Positions 42,531 to 45,849 of a stretch of DNA of 45,849 nt are shown here, piece by piece. The position numbers and the translations under genes are program-made. Each line of letters starts with the position of its first letter. The first letter of the stretch is position 1. The stretch is taken from contig OMIV01000038.1 of the NCBI GenBank assembly GCA_900299185.1, positions 1 to 45,849 of the forward strand. The letters run 5' to 3'. The DNA comes from Planctomycetaceae bacterium. Lineage in GTDB: Bacteria > Planctomycetota > Planctomycetia > Planctomycetales > Planctomycetaceae. The notes under the pieces are model-generated. The model saw only the letters and a list, made by a program, of their open reading frames with translations, was not told the origin of the DNA and did not search any database.

Positions 42531-43526
42531 TTACTTCTTCTCCGAGTCTTCCATCACGACGCGAAAACCGACGAGCACGTAGCGAGTCGTGCGAGTGTTC
42601 CAGTTGCGGAACGACGATCGGCAATAGAACGGCCAAGTGTGCCACGATCCGCCACGACGAACCTTTACTTCGCCATCATCAGGGCCTTGTGGATCATCCG
42701 TCGGAGACTTGGCGTAATAGTTGTCGTCATGCCAGTCAGAGCACCATTCCCAGACGTTGCCGTGCATGTCATGCAAGCCCCACGCGTTAGGTTTGAAGCT
42801 GCCGACCGGAGCGGTGTAGGGGAACGAGTCGCTGCTATTCGTCGCGTACTTCGTCCAATCGGGGAAGATCTTGCGAGTCTCGGCGTCATAGAACGCGGCT
42901 GACTTAGTGAGAGCTTCCGGATCATCGCCATTGTTGTAGCGAGTCGTTGTGCCAGCTCGGCAGGCGTACTCCCACTCGGCTTCGGTGGGCAGTCGATACT
43001 TCGCGCCTTCCTTTTGGCTTAGCCATTCACAGAACCGCACGGCGTCAAACCAAGTGACGTCCACCACCGGATGAGTGTCTTGCTGAGGAAACCCAGGGTT
43101 ACGCCACGAGTACTCCAACTTCCGACCTTCAAAGGCATTCGACTTGGGGTTGTAGCCCCAGCCCCCAGTGCCATCAGACTCGGCGTCGGTCTTGTGGCCG
43201 GACAGTTCGATGTACTTCTTGAATTGAGCGATCGAGACCTCATGCACTCCCACGTAGAGCGACTTCGTGATCCGCACTTTGTGAGCGGGGAACTCGTCAG
43301 CGAGCAGTTCGATGCGCATCGGGTCGTACTGCGGGAAGGCTTTCTTGAGGCTGTCTTTGGACTCGTTGCACCCCATCAAGAACTCGCCGGCGGGAATTCG
43401 ATTGAGCTTCATGCCCAGCGTATTGGTGATGGTCTTGGCTGGTTCATCAGCGAGCGCGAACGAGACACCAAGACTGAGCAAACTCATCGCCAGCAGCGAG
43501 ACAACGGAACCGCGAGCACGATTCAT
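42531..43526 (-). CDS. Exported formylglycine-generating-enzyme-family (SUMF1/FGE-sulfatase domain) protein
   Basis: A 331-residue protein with a signal peptide (MNRARGSVVSLLAMSLLSLGVSFALA) and one SUMF1-type domain: IPAGEFLMGCNE near 44, HKVRITKSLYVGVHEVSIAQF, PVVDVTWFDAVRFCEWLS, YRLPTEAEWEYACRAGT, HDMHGNVWEWCSDWH and the ending RRGGSWHTWPFYCRSSFRN. True FGE enzymes have two cysteines in the last block; only one is seen here, so it is probably not a formylglycine generator but a related binding or modifying protein. The ATG at 43526 is chosen for the AAAGG upstream and the signal peptide; the 39 residues upstream have no resemblance. It precedes the esterase. Confidence 0.85.
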   Translation of the reverse strand: MNRARGSVVSLLAMSLLSLGVSFALADEPAKTITNTLGMKLNRIPAGEFLMGCNESKDSLKKAFPQYDPMRIELLADEFPAHKVRITKSLYVGVHEVSIAQFKKYIELSGHKTDAESDGTGGWGYNPKSNAFEGRKLEYSWRNPGFPQQDTHPVVDVTWFDAVRFCEWLSQKEGAKYRLPTEAEWEYACRAGTTTRYNNGDDPEALTKSAAFYDAETRKIFPDWTKYATNSSDSFPYTAPVGSFKPNAWGLHDMHGNVWEWCSDWHDDNYYAKSPTDDPQGPDDGEVKVRRGGSWHTWPFYCRSSFRNWNTRTTRYVLVGFRVVMEDSEKK

Positions 43527-44329
43527 GAATGACCTTTGAGCCAAGAGAAACTCGCGAGCTGTCGGATGTGAGCGATTCACCCAGAACAGCGATCCGCAAA
43601 CTCGCCTGTAGTTGCGGCAAACGTATCGACTCGCGAGTGCCATTCAAACAGTAGGCCAGCTCGATCCAACTTGTGGCGCGAACGGACGACTTCGGTGCGC
43701 AGAAACGACGCTCGATAGATCGCCGGGCACGTAGACCTGATGCGTCGTCGCTGCTGCGCTGCTGCTGTGGCTGCAGCCGTTATTGATCGTCACGGTGATA
43801 CTCGCGCTCCACTTGATTCGCGCGGCTCTCATCCGCATCAATGACCGATCTAATCAATTGGGACCGCGCGAATATCCGATGGCAAGCTCATAGGTTCGCT
43901 GCATTCTTGCCTCGCAAACGATGAGTTAAGCATTGGTTGTGAAGAGCAATCGCTGTGCATGTCGAGTTCGCGAAGAGCAACTGCGACACTTCAAAACTGG
44001 CGCATTGGGCCAGAAATCTTCGCAGACATGCGATTGCAGACCTTGCTGCAATTTTTCCGACAGCCTTCATGGCACGAGTTCGCACTCGTCCGCATCTCTC
44101 GTTTGCTGCTGGAAACAGCTATTCGGCCCGGCTGCGCAGTCACGAGGTCATTCATCGCGCCGATGAATTTCCAAGATTTTGGCATTACCCGTGCAAGAAG
44201 TCGCCGCGCCACCAGTACCGCTTAGCGTCCTCTCTCGCCGCCGCACTTCTTCGCATTGTTTGGCAGGCTGCAAAGTGATGTCATTTCTGGTCCCCTCAAT
44301 TTGCCCGTTCGGGCCACAGGAGCATGAAG
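43527..44329. other. Long intergenic region before the RTX gene
   Basis: About 800 bases without a supported gene; overlapping ORFs on both strands have Arg/Ser-rich translations and no ribosome sites. A sigma-54-like site stands at 44180-44195. This is the largest apparently non-coding stretch of the window. Confidence 0.45.
44180..44195 (+). promoter_or_regulatory. Weaker candidate sigma-54 promoter upstream of the RTX gene
   Basis: TGGCATTACCCGTGCA has GG at 44181-44182 and GC at 44193-44194, with the exact ten-base gap. It misses the C of TGGCAC and one T of TTGC. Start of transcription would be near 44206, about 125 bases before the RTX gene. Confidence 0.35.
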
Positions 44330-45849
44330 ATGTTGTTTCGATCTTGGCTGAAGTCGTTGATCTCGGGTCCGAAGCGTCGTCGTCGAGCTGCGTTTGCTCG
44401 CAATAAACCGACTTCTCAAATCGAAGGCTTGCAGAGCCGAGCGCTGTTGAGCGTCACATCAGCCTTTACTGCGGCCACAGGCACACTGGCCGTCACGAGC
44501 GATGCGGCTGATCCCATCGCCATCACGAGCAGCGCCGGCAACGTGCAGGTCAATGGCGGTGCGACGACCGTGACTGCTGCGAGTGTCCGGCGTCTCGTCG
44601 TTACCGGCGGCGCGGGGAACAACAGCATCAACCTGTCCGCAGTGAATTCAACGTCGTTCCCGAATCTCAACGGAGTGACGATCAATGGCGGTGGCGGAAA
44701 CGATGTCATCGTCGGCAGCGGCTTTGGTGATGCAGTCGACGGCGGCGACGGCAATGACTCGATCTCGTCCGGCGCCGGTAACGATGTCTGCAATGGCGGA
44801 GCAGGACGCGATTCGATCGACGGTGGGCTTGGCAATGACTCGCTGAGTGGCGGTGCGACCGGTGACTCGCTGTTGGGCGGTGATGGAAATGACCGGCTGC
44901 AAGGGCAGGGCGGTAACGACACGATGGACGGCGGCGGCGGCGATGACGCGGTTGATGGTGGGGCGGGCGACGATTCGGAGTTGGGGTCGCTCGGCAATGA
45001 CTCGCTGATTGGTGGCGACGGCAACGACTTCGAAGATGGCGGCGATGGCAATGACGCCGTTTCAGGTGGCGGCGGAGATGACAATCTCTCGGGCGGAAAT
45101 GGTCGCGATCAGTGCGACGGTGGCATCGGAGCGGACTCGATTCGCGGCGGCTCGGGCAACGATGTCCTGACGGGCGGAGCGGACAACGACACCGTGCAGG
45201 GCAATGGGGGCGCCGACAGCATGACCGGCGACACCGGCAATGATCAGCTCGTTGGGGGTACTGAAAATGACACGATGTCAGGCGGGCTCGGCGATGATGC
45301 CGTGAATGGTCAGGACGGCAACGATGTCGAGACCGGCGATATCGGAAACGACTCGCTCACAGGCGGTGCTGGCGATGACAGCATGGAAGCCGGAGATGGC
45401 ACCGACTGGATCAACGGCAATGACGGCAACGATGTGTGTCATGGCGGAGCGGGCGACGACAGCATCATGGGCAGCGCCGGCGATGACGACATGTTCGGCG
45501 ACGACGGCAATGACTCGCTCAGCGGAGCTGCGGGCAATGACGTAGAAGTTGGCGGCATCGGCAATGACTCGCTTGATGGCTCATTCGGTGACGACAGCCT
45601 GACGGGCGGAGACGGCAACGACTCCGAGTTCGGCGGCGATGGCATTGATGACGTCGATGGCGATGGCGGCACGGACGCGATTGATGGCGGCTCAGGCGAT
45701 GACGCTCTCGATGGCGGTGATGGCTCCGACACGTTGCTCGGTGGCACGGGCGACGATGACGTCACGGGCGGGCTCGGAGATGTGTATAAGAGACAGGATG
45801 GCATTGATGACGTCGATGGCGATGGCGGCACGGACGCGATTGATGGCGG
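44330..45849 (+). CDS. RTX-type calcium-binding repeat surface protein, incomplete at the window end
   Basis: The frame is open to the end of the window (506 codons and two bases). The N-terminus lacks a classical signal peptide but has a basic stretch (KRRRRAAFARNKPTS) and IEGLQSRALLSV, a variant of the LE-x-R-x-LL-S start of large planctomycete surface proteins (Pfam Planc_extracel type). After a short domain to about residue 115 come dozens of RTX nonapeptides (GGxGxDxLx), for example GGDGNDSI and GGAGDDSM, which bind calcium in a beta roll. ATG 44330 is preferred over 44324 because AGGAG is seven bases upstream of it. The last 72 bases are an assembly artefact (mosaic end plus a repeated segment), so the true sequence after 45777 is unknown. 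Confidence 0.85.
   Translation, partial: MLFRSWLKSLISGPKRRRRAAFARNKPTSQIEGLQSRALLSVTSAFTAATGTLAVTSDAADPIAITSSAGNVQVNGGATTVTAASVRRLVVTGGAGNNSINLSAVNSTSFPNLNGVTINGGGGNDVIVGSGFGDAVDGGDGNDSISSGAGNDVCNGGAGRDSIDGGLGNDSLSGGATGDSLLGGDGNDRLQGQGGNDTMDGGGGDDAVDGGAGDDSELGSLGNDSLIGGDGNDFEDGGDGNDAVSGGGGDDNLSGGNGRDQCDGGIGADSIRGGSGNDVLTGGADNDTVQGNGGADSMTGDTGNDQLVGGTENDTMSGGLGDDAVNGQDGNDVETGDIGNDSLTGGAGDDSMEAGDGTDWINGNDGNDVCHGGAGDDSIMGSAGDDDMFGDDGNDSLSGAAGNDVEVGGIGNDSLDGSFGDDSLTGGDGNDSEFGGDGIDDVDGDGGTDAIDGGSGDDALDGGDGSDTLLGGTGDDDVTGGLGDVYKRQDGIDDVDGDGGTDAIDG
45778..45796 (+). other. Tn5/Nextera mosaic-end sequence (library artefact)
   Basis: AGATGTGTATAAGAGACAG is the 19-base transposase mosaic end used in Nextera-type libraries. 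It stands in the middle of the RTX repeats and keeps the frame open by chance (VYKRQ). It is not part of the genome. Confidence 0.95.
45797..45849 (+). repeat. Exact 53-base duplicate of 45638-45690 after the mosaic end
   Basis: The 53 bases from 45797 to the window end equal 45638-45690 without a mismatch. Together with the mosaic end directly before them, this points to a chimeric read extending a contig end, not to a natural RTX repeat. Confidence 0.9.

Noticed and set aside
42531-43526. Reading the SUMF1-domain gene as a true formylglycine-generating enzyme
   Set aside because: The last block has one cysteine where catalytic FGE enzymes have two, and no sulfatase gene is adjacent.
44070-44085. 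TGGCACG upstream of the RTX gene as a sigma-54 promoter
   Set aside because: The next GC is one base too close to the GG, and spacing is strict for sigma-54.
44416-45084. Minus-strand Pro/Ser-rich ORF (222 codons) opposite the RTX gene
   Set aside because: Shadow of the RTX repeats; its SLPSPP repeats are the complement of the Asp/Gly codons.
44330-45777. Regular DNA repeats that could suggest a CRISPR array or microsatellite
   Set aside because: The periodicity is 27 bases and encodes nonapeptide RTX repeats; there are no unique spacers of constant length.
45439-45831. Minus-strand ORF containing LLYTSPSP
   Set aside because: This peptide is translated from the transposase mosaic end; the ORF is an artefact plus an RTX shadow.
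1-45849. tRNA, rRNA, prophage, transposase or defence-system genes
   Set aside because: I looked for cloverleaf-like sequences, integrase or transposase motifs and common defence domains and saw none; the only transposon sequence is the library mosaic end.

Overview
The window reads as a chromosomal segment of a planctomycete (Planctomycetota). This rests on family content, not on any marker gene: two DUF1501 proteins, a PSCyt1-DUF1549-DUF1553 cytochrome protein, a DUF1559 pseudopilin, a moxR/DUF58 cluster, prenyltransferase-type toroid proteins next to exbB/exbD, and a final surface protein with an LE-x-R-x-LL-S-like N-terminus. I saw no tRNA, rRNA, CRISPR array, insertion sequence or prophage. 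Both strands are used in short operons, and most genes have a clear purine-rich ribosome binding site.

Layout. 1-2.6 kb: a GAF-SpoIIE phosphatase that looks cut at its 5' end, a small ABM-fold monooxygenase, and an mraZ with no division genes beside it. 3.1-8.1 kb: a membrane-anchored von Willebrand A protein, a DUF1501 protein and a DUF1559 pseudopilin. 8.3-14.0 kb: hisC, holB and a 1144-residue protein I cannot place. 14.3-21.0 kb: exbB, exbD, exbD, a two-helix membrane protein and two tandem paralogous toroid proteins. 21.2-25.8 kb: a protoglobin, a zinc-ribbon membrane gene broken by an in-frame TAG, a GH105-like hydrolase and a cytochrome c'-like protein. 26.2-31.3 kb: a DUF1501, HEAT-repeat and DUF1549/1553 operon. 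31.3-38.7 kb, mostly minus strand: DUF58, DUF4058, moxR; an HpaI-type aldolase; a coiled-coil envelope protein; DTW, LolD-like ATPase, thioesterase; and an A-type iron-sulfur carrier with a His/Cys-rich tail. 39.3-41.1 kb: a universal stress protein, a second cytochrome c'-like protein and a Gly/Tyr/His-rich secreted protein. 41.2-43.5 kb: a formylglycine-enzyme-like protein and an esterase. 44.3 kb to the end: an RTX-type repeat protein.

Best candidate for an undescribed system: the 14.3-21.0 kb operon. Both toroid proteins carry one N-terminal membrane helix with the S-x-x-x-H motif that TonB uses to couple to ExbB/ExbD, at identical positions (S40/H44), followed by an acidic/Gly-rich linker and then an alpha/alpha toroid where TonB would have its C-terminal domain. 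The von Willebrand protein at 3.1 kb has the same kind of anchor (S51/H55) and a Pro/Glu-rich stretch. I infer a proton-driven ExbBD motor acting on non-TonB effectors.

Other points: sigma-54-like -24/-12 sites lie upstream of the stress-protein, Gly/Tyr-rich and RTX genes. The last 72 bases are an artefact: a 19-base Tn5/Nextera mosaic end (45778-45796) followed by an exact 53-base copy of 45638-45690. All function calls come from reading motifs; no database search was run.
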